DNA of 64,000 nt from Pseudomonas asgharzadehiana (GTDB lineage Bacteria > Pseudomonadota > Gammaproteobacteria > Pseudomonadales > Pseudomonadaceae): positions 4,278,001 to 4,342,000 of the forward strand of contig NZ_CP077079.1 of NCBI RefSeq assembly GCF_019139815.1, given 5' to 3'. How positions within the stretch are numbered: the stretch's first letter is position 1; every line of letters begins with the position of its first letter. Below the pieces are notes generated by a model. It did no database searches. It had not been told where the DNA came from and saw only the letters and a list, made by a program, of their open reading frames with translations. Of this stretch, positions 55,740 to 64,000 are shown piece after piece. The position numbers were made by a program, and so were the translations under genes.

Positions 55740-56990
55740 TCAAAGGTGCGGCGCCGGCGTGGTCCGGGCAGCGCCGTGGGCAGAAGGAACGCGCACACGC
55801 CATGCAATCAGCAACGCGGCCAGCAGCATCAGCACGGCCGCCGCTAGGAATACACCGGCGCTGCCACCGAGGCTGAACATTGCCCCGCCAGCGGCTGCGC
55901 CCGTTGCGATGGCCGACTGCACAGACGCCACCACCATGCCCCCGGCGCTTTCCGCCTGATCCGGGACCGCGCTGGCGACCCAGTTCGACCACGCCACCGG
56001 CACACCCCCAAAGGCCAGGCCCCACACCGCCAGCAGCACCGCCTGCCCCGGCACCGAGGCCGGCAGCAGCACCAATGCCAGCGCTGCAACGCCTACCAAC
56101 GCGGGCATCAACACCAGGGTGCCCAGCGGATGACGGGGCAGCAGCCACCCAGCCACCAGCGTGCCGACAAAATTCGCCACACCAAAACCCAACAGCATCA
56201 GCGACAGCCCTTGCGGGCCGATGCCGGTGGTGCCTTCGAGAAATGGCCGAATATAGGTGAACATCGCGAAGTGGCCGCTGTGCACCAGCACACAGCCGAA
56301 CATGCCCATGGCGATGCCCGGACGCAGCAACACCTCAAGCACGGTGCGCAGGCGTGCCGGCCGGCGCGGCGCAAGGCGCGGCAGGGTGAACGACTGGAAA
56401 GCCAGGGTCACCACGCCCACCGCCGCCGCGGCGAAGAACGCGCTGCGCCAGCCATAAAGCCCTCCCAGATAGCTGCCCAGCGGGACCGCAACCACCGTCC
56501 CTATGGCAATCCCGCTAAAAATGATCGAAAGCGCTCGGGGCAACAAAGCCCCCGGTACCAAGCGCATCGCCACCGCCGCCGCCATGCTCCAGAACCCACC
56601 AAGGGCGATGCCCAACAAGATACGCATCAACAGCAGCACTGCGAAACTGGAGGAAATAGCGACCAGCAGGTTGGACGCGATCATCAACGTAGAAAACCCC
56701 AGCAGCACCCAGCGACGATCGATACTGCGGGTCAGGCCGGGCACCAGAAGGCCGGCGAACAGCGCCACCACGGCGGTCACCGTCACCGCCTGGCCAGCCA
56801 GCGCTTCAGACACTCCCAGCTCGCCCGCCATCGGCGTCAGCAGGCTGGCCGGAAGGTACTCGGCGGTCAGCAAGCCGAACACGCCCATTGCCAGCGAAAA
56901 TACGGCCATCCACGCCGGGGTTGCAGGTTCCGCATCCGGCCCGGCATCAAGACGGCGGTCGGCTACGGCATTGCATACAAGGTCAGTCAT
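55740..56990 (-). CDS. MFS efflux transporter (NepI/arabinose-efflux-like)
   Basis: 416 aa, twelve helices, DHA1 group. Motifs: FGLLTAEYLPASLLTPMA, GLTRSIDRRWVLLGFST, LLGIALGGFWSMAAAVAMRL. ATG 56990 is chosen with GGAG 11 bases ahead. Divergent from an AraC-family regulator 104 bases away, which likely controls it. It resembles the second MFS at 60091 in motifs and length. Substrate unknown. Confidence 0.87.
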   Translation of the reverse strand: MTDLVCNAVADRRLDAGPDAEPATPAWMAVFSLAMGVFGLLTAEYLPASLLTPMAGELGVSEALAGQAVTVTAVVALFAGLLVPGLTRSIDRRWVLLGFSTLMIASNLLVAISSSFAVLLLMRILLGIALGGFWSMAAAVAMRLVPGALLPRALSIIFSGIAIGTVVAVPLGSYLGGLYGWRSAFFAAAAVGVVTLAFQSFTLPRLAPRRPARLRTVLEVLLRPGIAMGMFGCVLVHSGHFAMFTYIRPFLEGTTGIGPQGLSLMLLGFGVANFVGTLVAGWLLPRHPLGTLVLMPALVGVAALALVLLPASVPGQAVLLAVWGLAFGGVPVAWSNWVASAVPDQAESAGGMVVASVQSAIATGAAAGGAMFSLGGSAGVFLAAAVLMLLAALLIAWRVRVPSAHGAARTTPAPHL

Positions 56991-57093
56991 TTGCACAGAT
57001 CTCCCAATCTTCATGGCGTCCCGCAGTCTAGGCACCTGAAACCGGATGATCTATGATCCAAAACCTCGATTTATTGACTGAAACACCTGAGCC

Positions 57094-58062
57094 ATGTCTA
57101 CAGATCAATTTGCCCTTTCCTCGGACCTCGTCAATGAGCTGTTGCGCGGCATGCGCCTGCGCGGCGTCGAGTACCGCCGTATCCAAACGGGCCCCACCTT
57201 CGGCTTGGGCTTCGCCGCCAGACCTGGGCATGCCTGGTTCCACTTCCTGGCGGTCGGCAACGCAGTGCTGCGGATGGACGACGGCACCCCCTATGCGCTG
57301 TCCGCCGGCAACGCCGTGTTCATCTCCCATGGCGCGGCCCATCAACTGCTCTCCCACATGGACGTGCCTGTTCAGGACATCGACCTGCTGGATCGCGAGC
57401 CCCTCGGAGACACCGTCAGCGCGGTGGACACCGGAACCAACGCCGGCCCCACACCGACCGCGATTGTGTTCAGTGGCTGCATGGAGTTCGAATTGGGCAG
57501 TATTCATGGCCTGGGCAAGCTGATGCCGGGCCTGATGCTGATCGACGCCGGCGGCCAACGTTACCCCGGACTTGTGCCTATCCTCACCACCATGGAGCGC
57601 GAGGTCAGCGCCGCACGCGTCGGCTTCGCCGGCATCCTCGCACGACTGGCCGACGTGGTCGCCGCCATGGTCGTTCGCGGTTGGGTCGAGTGTGCGTGCG
57701 GCAATGCCTCCGGCCTGGTTGCCGCCTTGCGCGATCCACGGCTGGCGGGTGCGCTTCTGGCGCTCCATCAACAACCGGGCCGCGACTGGACCGTCGGCCA
57801 GTTGGCCGAGCAATGCAATACCTCTCGCTCGGTCTTCGCGGACCGTTTCCAGATGACTATCGGCATGACCCCACTGCGCTACGTCACCGAAGTGCGGATG
57901 CGCCTTGCCAGCCAGTGGCTGACGCTCGAAAGGCTGCCGATAGAAGAAGTGGCGCAGCGCTTGGGCTATACCTCCCAAGCCGCTTTCAGTCGCGCATTCA
58001 AGCGCATTACGGGCAAGACGCCTGGGTTAAGCCGGAAATCGAGGCAGGTTGCTGTCTCTTGA
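57094..58062 (+). CDS. AraC family regulator with cupin sensor domain
   Basis: 322 aa. N-terminal AraC_binding_2/cupin-6-like domain (FHFLAVGNAVLRMDDG, ALSAGNAVFISHGAAHQL) and a C-terminal double HTH (LAEQCNTSRSVFADRFQM ... VAQRLGYTSQAAFSRAFKRI). It is transcribed away from the MFS gene and most likely controls it. Confidence 0.9.
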   Translation: MSTDQFALSSDLVNELLRGMRLRGVEYRRIQTGPTFGLGFAARPGHAWFHFLAVGNAVLRMDDGTPYALSAGNAVFISHGAAHQLLSHMDVPVQDIDLLDREPLGDTVSAVDTGTNAGPTPTAIVFSGCMEFELGSIHGLGKLMPGLMLIDAGGQRYPGLVPILTTMEREVSAARVGFAGILARLADVVAAMVVRGWVECACGNASGLVAALRDPRLAGALLALHQQPGRDWTVGQLAEQCNTSRSVFADRFQMTIGMTPLRYVTEVRMRLASQWLTLERLPIEEVAQRLGYTSQAAFSRAFKRITGKTPGLSRKSRQVAVS

Positions 58063-58089
58063 AGGCGGGTGGAGGTGGTGGATGAGTTA

Positions 58090-58150
58090 GGGGGGCATTG
58101 GACGGGTTTCGGCCAGAAGCGAATAGTGTTTTGAATGTGGTCTGCCCCCC
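58090..58150 (+). terminator. Long-loop hairpin after the AraC gene
   Basis: GGGGGGCA pairs with TGCCCCCC (58143-58150) across a 45-base loop, followed by CATTTTCTTGG. It lies 27 bases past the AraC stop. The rest of 58151-58350 shows nothing. Confidence 0.35.
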
Positions 58151-58350
58151 CATTTTCTTGGTGAAGGCTTGGCGTCGCGGTCCATATCAAGACAAGAACC
58201 CCACCAACCCAGCCCCCCCACCTTTCTCAGTGACCTGATCATCGTGACCGCGCGAACGATGCCTGGGAATCGAATGATCGACGACAAAATTGAAGCGTCG
58301 CGGTGGCGGGAAACCTACACTAGCGCTCCCCTTCCTGCCGAATCGCCACC

Positions 58351-58758
58351 ATGCCACGCCTTCTTCCCTTGCTGCTGTTGGTTTTACCTTCCCTGGCGTT
58401 CGCGCTGCCGCCTCTGGAAGACACTACCCTCTACAGCCAAACCGCCAGAGACTGCCAAGACGTCGACCTCACCACGTGGCAGCACCCAACCCGCGCTTTG
58501 CTGGAAAAAAACCACTTCGCGCTGGACCGCATACAACTGTGCAATGGCGGGCACTATCCGATATTCCACGTGCAAGCCCCCTACGACCCACGCGGTCAAA
58601 CCAAGGATTTTTTCCTACCGCTGTATGAGCGTATGCGTAAGGCGAACGGCAAATGGCCCTACGCATTGGTGGACAGCAGCGATGCGGTGGTGGTGTACGT
58701 GAGTTATCCGAAAGAGGATCGGATTGCATTGGATTATGAGGGGTATGCGCTGCCGTAG
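58351..58758 (+). CDS. Exported small protein, unknown function
   Basis: 135 aa with a clear signal peptide (MPRLLPLLLLVLPSLAFA). The mature part has two Cys (DCQDVDL, QLCNGGHYP) that could bridge, and a beta-rich C-terminal half (DAVVVYVSYPKEDRIALDY). It is short and has no recognised domain. The start is the ATG at 58351. Confidence 0.7.
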   Translation: MPRLLPLLLLVLPSLAFALPPLEDTTLYSQTARDCQDVDLTTWQHPTRALLEKNHFALDRIQLCNGGHYPIFHVQAPYDPRGQTKDFFLPLYERMRKANGKWPYALVDSSDAVVVYVSYPKEDRIALDYEGYALP

Positions 58759-58876
58759 CTCGACGAGCCCAGGGCGCAACATGGTGGCCTCAGCCTCGGC
58801 GTGGGGCGGTTCACCGGTATGCAAACGACTGGTTTCAAGTCATGCTGCGCCGCTCACTTCAAGGACGATAACAACA

Positions 58877-59917
58877 GTGAAAACCCACTTCGCCGCCCTG
58901 CTGCTGATCTGCCTGACCGCACCTGCATTCGCCAACGAAAATCCCGTGGGCTTCAAGACCGTCACCCTGCCCGACGCACAACACAGCCGACCACTCGAAT
59001 TGGCCGTCTGGTACCCCGCCGCCACCACAGCCAAACCCGAATGGATCGCCGACAACGCGGTGTTCATCGGTGCCCTCGCGGTGTCCGACGCGCCACCGGC
59101 TGCGGGTGAGCATCCGTTGGCAGTGCTCTCCCACGGCTATGGCGGCAATTGGGGCAACCAGGTGTGGCTGGCCAGTGCGTTGGCACGCCAGGGGTATATC
59201 GTGGCGGCGGTCAACCACCCCGGCACCACCAGCAAGGACCGCAGCCCCGCAGCCGCCGCGCAGTTATGGCAACGACCCAGAGACCTGAGCCGCGTCATTG
59301 ATGCGGTGCTTGCGCAGCCGCAGCAGTTCGGCGCGGTAGCGAACAACCAGATTGCCGCGGTGGGCCATTCCATTGGCGGCTGGACGGTGATGGAAATCGC
59401 CGGTGCGCGGTTTGACCCCGACCTGTTCGCTCAGGACTGCAACGCCCACCCCAAGCTGGGCGGCTGCATCGGCTACACGCGGATGAGCCCTGCCGGCACG
59501 CCAACCGGCAAGGCCAAACTGGCCGCTGACTTGAGCGACAAGCGCGTCACCGCCATCGTGTCGCTGGACCTGGGCCTGTCGCGCGGCTTCACCGACGCCA
59601 GCCTGGCCGCGCTGCCGGTGCCTGCGCTGGTGATTGCCGGAGGTGTACCCACCGAAGACATGGCGCCTGAATTGGAGTCCGCCCACATGGTTGGGCGCAT
59701 GCCCAAGGCATCCACGCAGTACGTGGAGATCGGCGACGCTACTCACTTCAGCTTTATGGCGATCTGCAAGCCGGGCGGCATGGCGTTGATTGAAGAGGAC
59801 TCGCCTGGGGATGGGATGATTTGCCGGGATGGTGAGGGGGCTCGGCCAAGGGCGGTCATTCAACAGCAGGTGGTGGGGCTGATCAGTGAGTTTCTGGGGC
59901 GATCGTTTCGGCATTGA
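58877..59917 (+). CDS. Exported alpha/beta hydrolase
   Basis: 346 aa with a signal peptide (MKTHFAALLLICLTAPAFA). Nucleophile elbow VGHSIGGWTVMEI, oxyanion region LSHGYGGNWGNQ, and a C-terminal His near DATHFSFMA. The class resembles PAF-acetylhydrolase/dienelactone-hydrolase-like enzymes. The GTG start at 58877 is chosen because the signal peptide begins there; AAGGA lies 12 bases ahead. Substrate unknown. Confidence 0.85.
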   Translation: MKTHFAALLLICLTAPAFANENPVGFKTVTLPDAQHSRPLELAVWYPAATTAKPEWIADNAVFIGALAVSDAPPAAGEHPLAVLSHGYGGNWGNQVWLASALARQGYIVAAVNHPGTTSKDRSPAAAAQLWQRPRDLSRVIDAVLAQPQQFGAVANNQIAAVGHSIGGWTVMEIAGARFDPDLFAQDCNAHPKLGGCIGYTRMSPAGTPTGKAKLAADLSDKRVTAIVSLDLGLSRGFTDASLAALPVPALVIAGGVPTEDMAPELESAHMVGRMPKASTQYVEIGDATHFSFMAICKPGGMALIEEDSPGDGMICRDGEGARPRAVIQQQVVGLISEFLGRSFRH

Positions 59918-60090
59918 ATAAAGCGCAAAACGCTCTCGAAGCGAGGTGCTCAAGGCCTTCGCATCGATAGCACTGATGATTACTATCGAACCGCTCGCCT
60001 ATAGCCCGCCAAACACCCCTTCCTATAATCGCCTCCTATTTCTTCCCCTGCGCCTGTCTTCAGGCGCATCCCCTCTTGGAACTCAACACC

Positions 60091-61317
60091 ATGCCAAGCG
60101 CGAGCCAGGCCCCCAGCGGCCTTCCCGAACATAATCAACAAAGCGTCAAACAGCAGTGGCTGGCGATTCTCTCGGTTGCCGTGGGTGCCTTTGCCCTGGT
60201 GACCAGTGAATTCCTGCCGGTGGGCGTACTCAACGACGTCGCCGCAGACCTCGGCATCAGCGCCGGTCACGCCGGCCTGATGGTGACGCTGCCCGGCATC
60301 ATGGCCGCGCTCGCTGCGCCTTTTCTGTCGGTGAGCATTGGCGCCATGGACCGTCGTTACCTGCTGATCGGCCTGACGCTGATCATGATCATCGCCAACT
60401 CGGTGGTGGCCTTTGCCGGTGATTTCAACCTGCTGCTGTTCGGCCGCGTGTTGCTGGGTATCAGCATCGGCGGGTTCTGGGCCACGGCCATTGCGCTCAG
60501 CGGCCGCCTGGCGCCCAAGGGTGTGGGCGTGGCGAAGGCCACGTCGATCATCATGATGGGGGTGACCCTGGCCACCGTGCTCGGCGTGCCCGTCGGCACC
60601 TGGCTCAGTGGTTTGATGGGCTGGCGCATGACGTTCCTGGTGACGGCGCTGGTGGGCATCCCGGTGCTGTTGGCGCAGGTGTTTCTGCTGCCGCGCCTCA
60701 CCCCGGAGAAGGCCATTCGCATCAGTGACCTGCCGGCGCTGTTTATCAACCCACAGGCGCGGGTCGGTTTGATCGCGGTGTTGTTGATTGGCCTGGCGCA
60801 CTTTGCGGCTTACACCTACGTCGCACCGTTCTTTAAACACAGCTGCGGCTTCGATGGGCCGACCATTGGTTCACTGCTGTTGCTGTATGGCGTAGCGGGC
60901 GTGATGGGGAATGTTTTTGCCGGGTTCGCGGCCAATCGTAGTGTGCGTCACACCTTGCTGCTGGTGGCGTTGATGATCGGCACGAGCACCGCGTTGTTCC
61001 CGTACTTCGCCACCGGCATGACCGGCGCGGCGATGTTGATCGCACTGTGGGGCTTTGCCTTTGGCGCTTTCCCGGCCTGCGCGAGTATCTGGATGTTCGT
61101 GGTGGCGCCCAAGGATGTCGAGCGTGGCATGCCGCTGTTCGTCGCGTTGTTCCAGGTGATTATTGCGTTGGGCTCGTTCTTTGGCGGGCAGATCGTCGAC
61201 CAGATGGGCAGTGCGGTGCTGTTGAGCCTGGCGACGGCCCTGGTGGGCTGCGGGTTCGTGACGGTGCTGGTGCTGGGGCGCAGCGTCAGTAACAGCTTGG
61301 CGGCGCAGCCTTGCTAG
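60091..61317 (+). CDS. MFS efflux transporter
   Basis: 408 aa, twelve helices, DHA1 group: FALVTSEFLPVGVLNDVAAD, LLGISIGGFWATAIALSGRL. ATG 60091 is chosen; a TTG at 60076 adds five residues. Its motifs are close to those of the MFS at 55740, so these two are probably paralogues. Substrate not identifiable. Confidence 0.87.
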   Translation: MPSASQAPSGLPEHNQQSVKQQWLAILSVAVGAFALVTSEFLPVGVLNDVAADLGISAGHAGLMVTLPGIMAALAAPFLSVSIGAMDRRYLLIGLTLIMIIANSVVAFAGDFNLLLFGRVLLGISIGGFWATAIALSGRLAPKGVGVAKATSIIMMGVTLATVLGVPVGTWLSGLMGWRMTFLVTALVGIPVLLAQVFLLPRLTPEKAIRISDLPALFINPQARVGLIAVLLIGLAHFAAYTYVAPFFKHSCGFDGPTIGSLLLLYGVAGVMGNVFAGFAANRSVRHTLLLVALMIGTSTALFPYFATGMTGAAMLIALWGFAFGAFPACASIWMFVVAPKDVERGMPLFVALFQVIIALGSFFGGQIVDQMGSAVLLSLATALVGCGFVTVLVLGRSVSNSLAAQPC

Positions 61318-61378
61318 GCATTGGCTGCGGTTTTTAAGCTGGTATCATCCGGGCACGTTTAGCCCAGGTAAGAACTCC

Positions 61379-61540
61379 ATGAATCGCCAGAAAAAACTGC
61401 AGCAGCTGTTCAAGGCCAAGGCCAAAAAGGCCAGCGCCAAATTGGCGCCCAAATCCAAGGACCGCTACATCAGTAAAGCCGAACGGGAAAAGCTGGCGGC
61501 GGAAGCCGATCAGGCGCCAAGCCTTTCCCTGCAGGACTGA
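61379..61540 (+). CDS. DUF2986 family small basic protein
   Basis: 53 aa, too short for most gene-calling cut-offs. MNRQKKLQQLFKAKAKKASA, then KLAPKSKDRYISKAEREKL; Lys-rich, matching DUF2986. It may bind nucleic acid, but the role is unknown. A possible AGG lies ahead of the ATG. Confidence 0.8.
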   Translation: MNRQKKLQQLFKAKAKKASAKLAPKSKDRYISKAEREKLAAEADQAPSLSLQD

Positions 61541-61542
61541 TC

Positions 61543-62754
61543 TCAGCAACCGCTCAGCGCCACCTGCGGCCGCTCGCCAGCAAAGAACAACGGCCGCAGG
61601 CGCACCCCCACGCCGTTGCCGATAAACGCCGCCACCAGCCACACCCAGCCATGCAGGCTGCCCGAGGCGATGCCGCTGAAGTACGCGCCGATATTGCAGC
61701 CGTACGCCAGGCGCGAACCGTAACCGAGCAGCAGGCCGCCGATCACGGCAGCGATCAGCGAGCGGGCCGGGATGTTCAGGCTGGGGGCAAAACGCCCGGC
61801 CAGGCCGGCGGCCAATAGCGCACCGAGCACGATGCCGATGTCCATGACGCTGGTGATGTCCTGCCACACCGGCGCCGCCAGGGCCTTGGCATTGCCCGGC
61901 ATCTGCCAGAACGCCCAGGCGCCGACATCCACACCCAAACCGCTTGCCACTTTGGCGCCCCACAGGGCGAACGCCGAAGTAATGCCCCATGGCCGTCCGG
62001 CCAGCGCCAGGGTGGCGTAGTTGAGCAGCGCCAGGCCAACCGCGCCCCAGACCAATGGCCATGGGCCGCGCAGGAAGCGGCGCAGGCCTTGGTGTTCGCT
62101 TTGCACGCCGTGTTCATGCTGGCCGTGGCGGCGTTTTTCGAGGCGGACGGTGACGGCGGCGATGAGTGCGAACATCGCCAGGCTGGCGAACAAGGCCGGT
62201 ATGACGCCAAAACTGTTGACGATCGATACCGCCGGGAACGCAGGCAGTGCGAACCACCAGTCCACATGATGAGTGGCGATCAGCGAACCGCAGATAAAGA
62301 ACAGCAACGTCACCAGCATGCGCGCATTACCACCGCCCACGGTGAACAGCGTGCCCGACGCACAACCGCCGCCCAGTTGCATGCCGATGCCGAAAATAAA
62401 CGCACCAAACACCACGGAGACACCGGCCGGCGCGACCAGCCCGACCACCGGCTGCCCGAACAAGGTCCCCGCCCCCAGCGCCGGGAAGAACAGCAAGACC
62501 GCCAGCGCCAGCATCACCATCTGCGCGCGCAAACCGGCGCCACGGCGTTCGTTGATGAACACACGCCAGGCCGAGGTGAAGCCGAAAGCGGCGTGGTAGA
62601 GGGTCAGGCCCAATGCGGCACCGACCACCAGCAACAGCACCTGGCGCGAGCCGACGCTGGCTTGCAAAAACAAGGCGCCCAGCACCAGGACGATAAAGGC
62701 CACCAGCGGCGCAAAGGGTTTGCGCGTGGCGGCGATAGGCAAGGAGGTACTCAT
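61543..62754 (-). CDS. TsuA/YeeE-family thiosulfate-type transporter
   Basis: 403 aa, about nine to ten membrane helices. The two conserved Cys loops are IGMQLGGGCASGTLFTVGGG and SRLAYGCNIGAYFSG, characteristic of the single-chain YeeE proteins that import thiosulfate. ATG 62754 has AAGGAGG ten bases upstream. It is convergent with the DUF2986 gene, two bases apart. Confidence 0.88.
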   Translation of the reverse strand: MSTSLPIAATRKPFAPLVAFIVLVLGALFLQASVGSRQVLLLVVGAALGLTLYHAAFGFTSAWRVFINERRGAGLRAQMVMLALAVLLFFPALGAGTLFGQPVVGLVAPAGVSVVFGAFIFGIGMQLGGGCASGTLFTVGGGNARMLVTLLFFICGSLIATHHVDWWFALPAFPAVSIVNSFGVIPALFASLAMFALIAAVTVRLEKRRHGQHEHGVQSEHQGLRRFLRGPWPLVWGAVGLALLNYATLALAGRPWGITSAFALWGAKVASGLGVDVGAWAFWQMPGNAKALAAPVWQDITSVMDIGIVLGALLAAGLAGRFAPSLNIPARSLIAAVIGGLLLGYGSRLAYGCNIGAYFSGIASGSLHGWVWLVAAFIGNGVGVRLRPLFFAGERPQVALSGC

Positions 62755-62929
62755 GGCGTATCTCGGTGGGTGGGTAGGAACGGGTTGCGAAGCGGGTGAG
62801 TATAAACCCAGACCGGCACTGGGCTGTCGCTTCAGCGCGGCCGGGATGCGCGCGACTCGGTTCGGCGGGTGTACCGAGGCTGCGCAAGCGCTGGCGAGGG
62901 CAGCGAACACAGTCACTGCCGCACCGCTG

Positions 62930-63727
62930 TCAGCCGCGCCCCACCGATCCCGACACGGGAAGGTTACCCAGCAACTTGAGCCCGGTGGTCTTCACAAAGG
63001 TGTCGTAGTCCATCGGCCGCTGGATACGCGTTTCGGCGTTGGGCAGCACATACGCCCAGGCCCGCTTGGACGAAGCGTCGTACACCAGTTTGAACAGCCG
63101 CGTCGGCACCCACACCTGGTTATCGCCGATGGTGCCGTAACCGGCATCGAACAACGGCCCGGTGAACACATACACGTCACCGCCGGCGCGTACGGCGAAT
63201 TTGCGCACATCGGCCTCGACCTTGCTCCAGATCTTGCGGTTGTTGGTGGGGTCTTGCGGCACCATGTTCGACAGCGCAAAAGACTGGGCCATGGCTTTGG
63301 CGTCGGGGGCATCGGCGGCCGGGGACTGATGCCCGCGGTCCATGGCCGGGTGTTGGCCGTGGTAGTCGCTCAACTCCGCGCGCCCTGCCTTGGGGATGCG
63401 CGGGTCGGCGTAGAAATGGTTGGTGCGTTCTTCGCCTTTGGCGTCGTTGAGCTGGCGCGCGTTGAGGCGTTCGACCACCAGCAGCGGGGTCTTGCTGGTT
63501 TGTGAATACAGCACGGCAAAATGGTCGGAGCACAGCGCCAGCGGTTTCATGCTGGCGGGGACGGTCGCGGTTTTGATCGGCGTGGCGGTCGGGAAAATAT
63601 CGGCGCAGCTGTCGAACGAAAGGCGTTGTTCCTGGCTGGAATAGAGGTCCATCGCACCCCGGGCGTGCGCCCCGGTGGACAGCAGAAAAAAGGCCGAGAG
63701 CCCGATAGCAATGTTGCGTAAGTGCAT
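62930..63727 (-). CDS. Exported DNA/RNA non-specific endonuclease
   Basis: 265 aa with a signal peptide (MHLRNIAIGLSAFFLLSTGA, HA). The catalytic DRGHQ block is present in MDRGHQSPAADA, and NMVPQDPTNNRKIW supplies the Asn metal ligand. It is related to Serratia nuclease/NucA and should degrade nucleic acid in the periplasm or outside the cell. ATG 63727 is chosen; the upstream open frame is not conserved. Confidence 0.92.
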   Translation of the reverse strand: MHLRNIAIGLSAFFLLSTGAHARGAMDLYSSQEQRLSFDSCADIFPTATPIKTATVPASMKPLALCSDHFAVLYSQTSKTPLLVVERLNARQLNDAKGEERTNHFYADPRIPKAGRAELSDYHGQHPAMDRGHQSPAADAPDAKAMAQSFALSNMVPQDPTNNRKIWSKVEADVRKFAVRAGGDVYVFTGPLFDAGYGTIGDNQVWVPTRLFKLVYDASSKRAWAYVLPNAETRIQRPMDYDTFVKTTGLKLLGNLPVSGSVGRG

Positions 63728-63761
63728 GTTTTTAAATCTTATCGTGAGGATTGAGCGGGAC

Positions 63762-64000
63762 CTATGGACCCTCACATTGCACTTTAGTGCTGGCCCTGGC
63801 GGTTGCGCTGGCGTTTCCAGCCGCCGCCGGCCCATCGGCAGACCGTTTTCCCGGTTTGAAGCCATGGGCCCGCGCCGTCCACGCGATACTCAGCGCCACG
63901 CCCACCAACACCAGCATCGCCCACGCAAACGCAGCCACGCCCCAGGTGTCCAGCAACACCCCACCCAGTACGCCGCTGCCGGCAATTGCGCTGTTCCACG
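63762..64000 (-). CDS. MFS transporter, C-terminal part
   Basis: The gene runs off the right end of the window. The visible part has the last two membrane segments (IAGSGVLGGVLLD, VAAFAWAMLVLVGVALSIAW) and a polar tail. It resembles the AraJ-type MFS carriers. The N-terminus and most of the protein are not visible. Confidence 0.7.
   Translation of the reverse strand, partial: WNSAIAGSGVLGGVLLDTWGVAAFAWAMLVLVGVALSIAWTARAHGFKPGKRSADGPAAAGNASATARASTKVQCEGP

Overview
The window is a piece of chromosome from a fluorescent-group Pseudomonas. The evidence is high-GC coding, Pseudomonas-type REP/REPIN repeats (GTGGGAG..GGGCTTGC..), tRNA-Glu/tRNA-Ala pairs beside gltX and uvrB, and an HrpL-type promoter like those of plant-associated pseudomonads. 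There is no IS element, CRISPR array, rRNA or prophage structural gene. It is core and accessory chromosome interleaved, and the accessory part shows gene decay and small orphan genes.

Layout. 1-3.1 kb: the end of a c-di-GMP GGDEF/EAL protein, then a minus-strand pair of orphan genes behind a good match to the HrpL (hrp) box; the second has a papain-like Cys/His domain (candidate type III effectors). 3.1-6.0 kb: dusC, a hotdog thioesterase, an alpha/beta hydrolase and a TetR regulator with a perfect palindrome in front of it. 6.1-10.5 kb: two tandem copies of a tRNA-Glu(TTC)/tRNA-Ala(GGC) unit with promoter and terminator, then gltX and uvrB. 10.8-17.1 kb: an aromatic-type aminotransferase, a LysR regulator divergent from a Sad-like aldehyde dehydrogenase, a PD-(D/E)XK-like protein, a lipoprotein and an exported methionine-aminopeptidase-like protein that has lost its metal ligands. 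17.1-20.2 kb: a cobalamin riboswitch in front of a periplasmic binding protein, permease and ATPase with ATGA overlaps (B12-type uptake). 20.4-23.8 kb: lipase-like hydrolase with TspO, ChrA, and a nucleotidyltransferase-fold protein.

23.8-32.7 kb is the most accessory-looking part. It has a highly structured RNA-like element with competing pairings (possibly related to C4 antisense RNA) before a DUF6124 gene, several small orphan genes, a lipoprotein, a TPR protein, a chemoreceptor, a PmpA/PmpB-like sulfur transporter pair and at least four decayed gene remnants. 32.7-46.6 kb: an exported subtilase with Glu at the usual Asp position, a GlxA-type AraC regulator next to a GABA-type permease, two paralogous LysR genes in tandem, a GST, a three-domain PNPOx/flavoreductase/ferredoxin fusion, a VOC protein and second GST, an OPT transporter and an exported beta-propeller lactonase. 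46.6-55.5 kb: a second chemoreceptor, kptA overlapping a DUF3144 gene tail to tail, trmK, and a glucarate locus (FadR-type regulator, divergent MFS transporter, gudD) followed by an MscS channel. 55.7-64 kb: MFS/AraC divergent pair, exported small protein and hydrolase, another MFS, a 53-aa DUF2986 gene, a TsuA/YeeE-like transporter, an exported DRGH endonuclease and the C-terminus of one more MFS.

Starts were re-chosen wherever a ribosome-binding site or family N-terminus argued for it. Function names come from motifs and family memory, not database searches.
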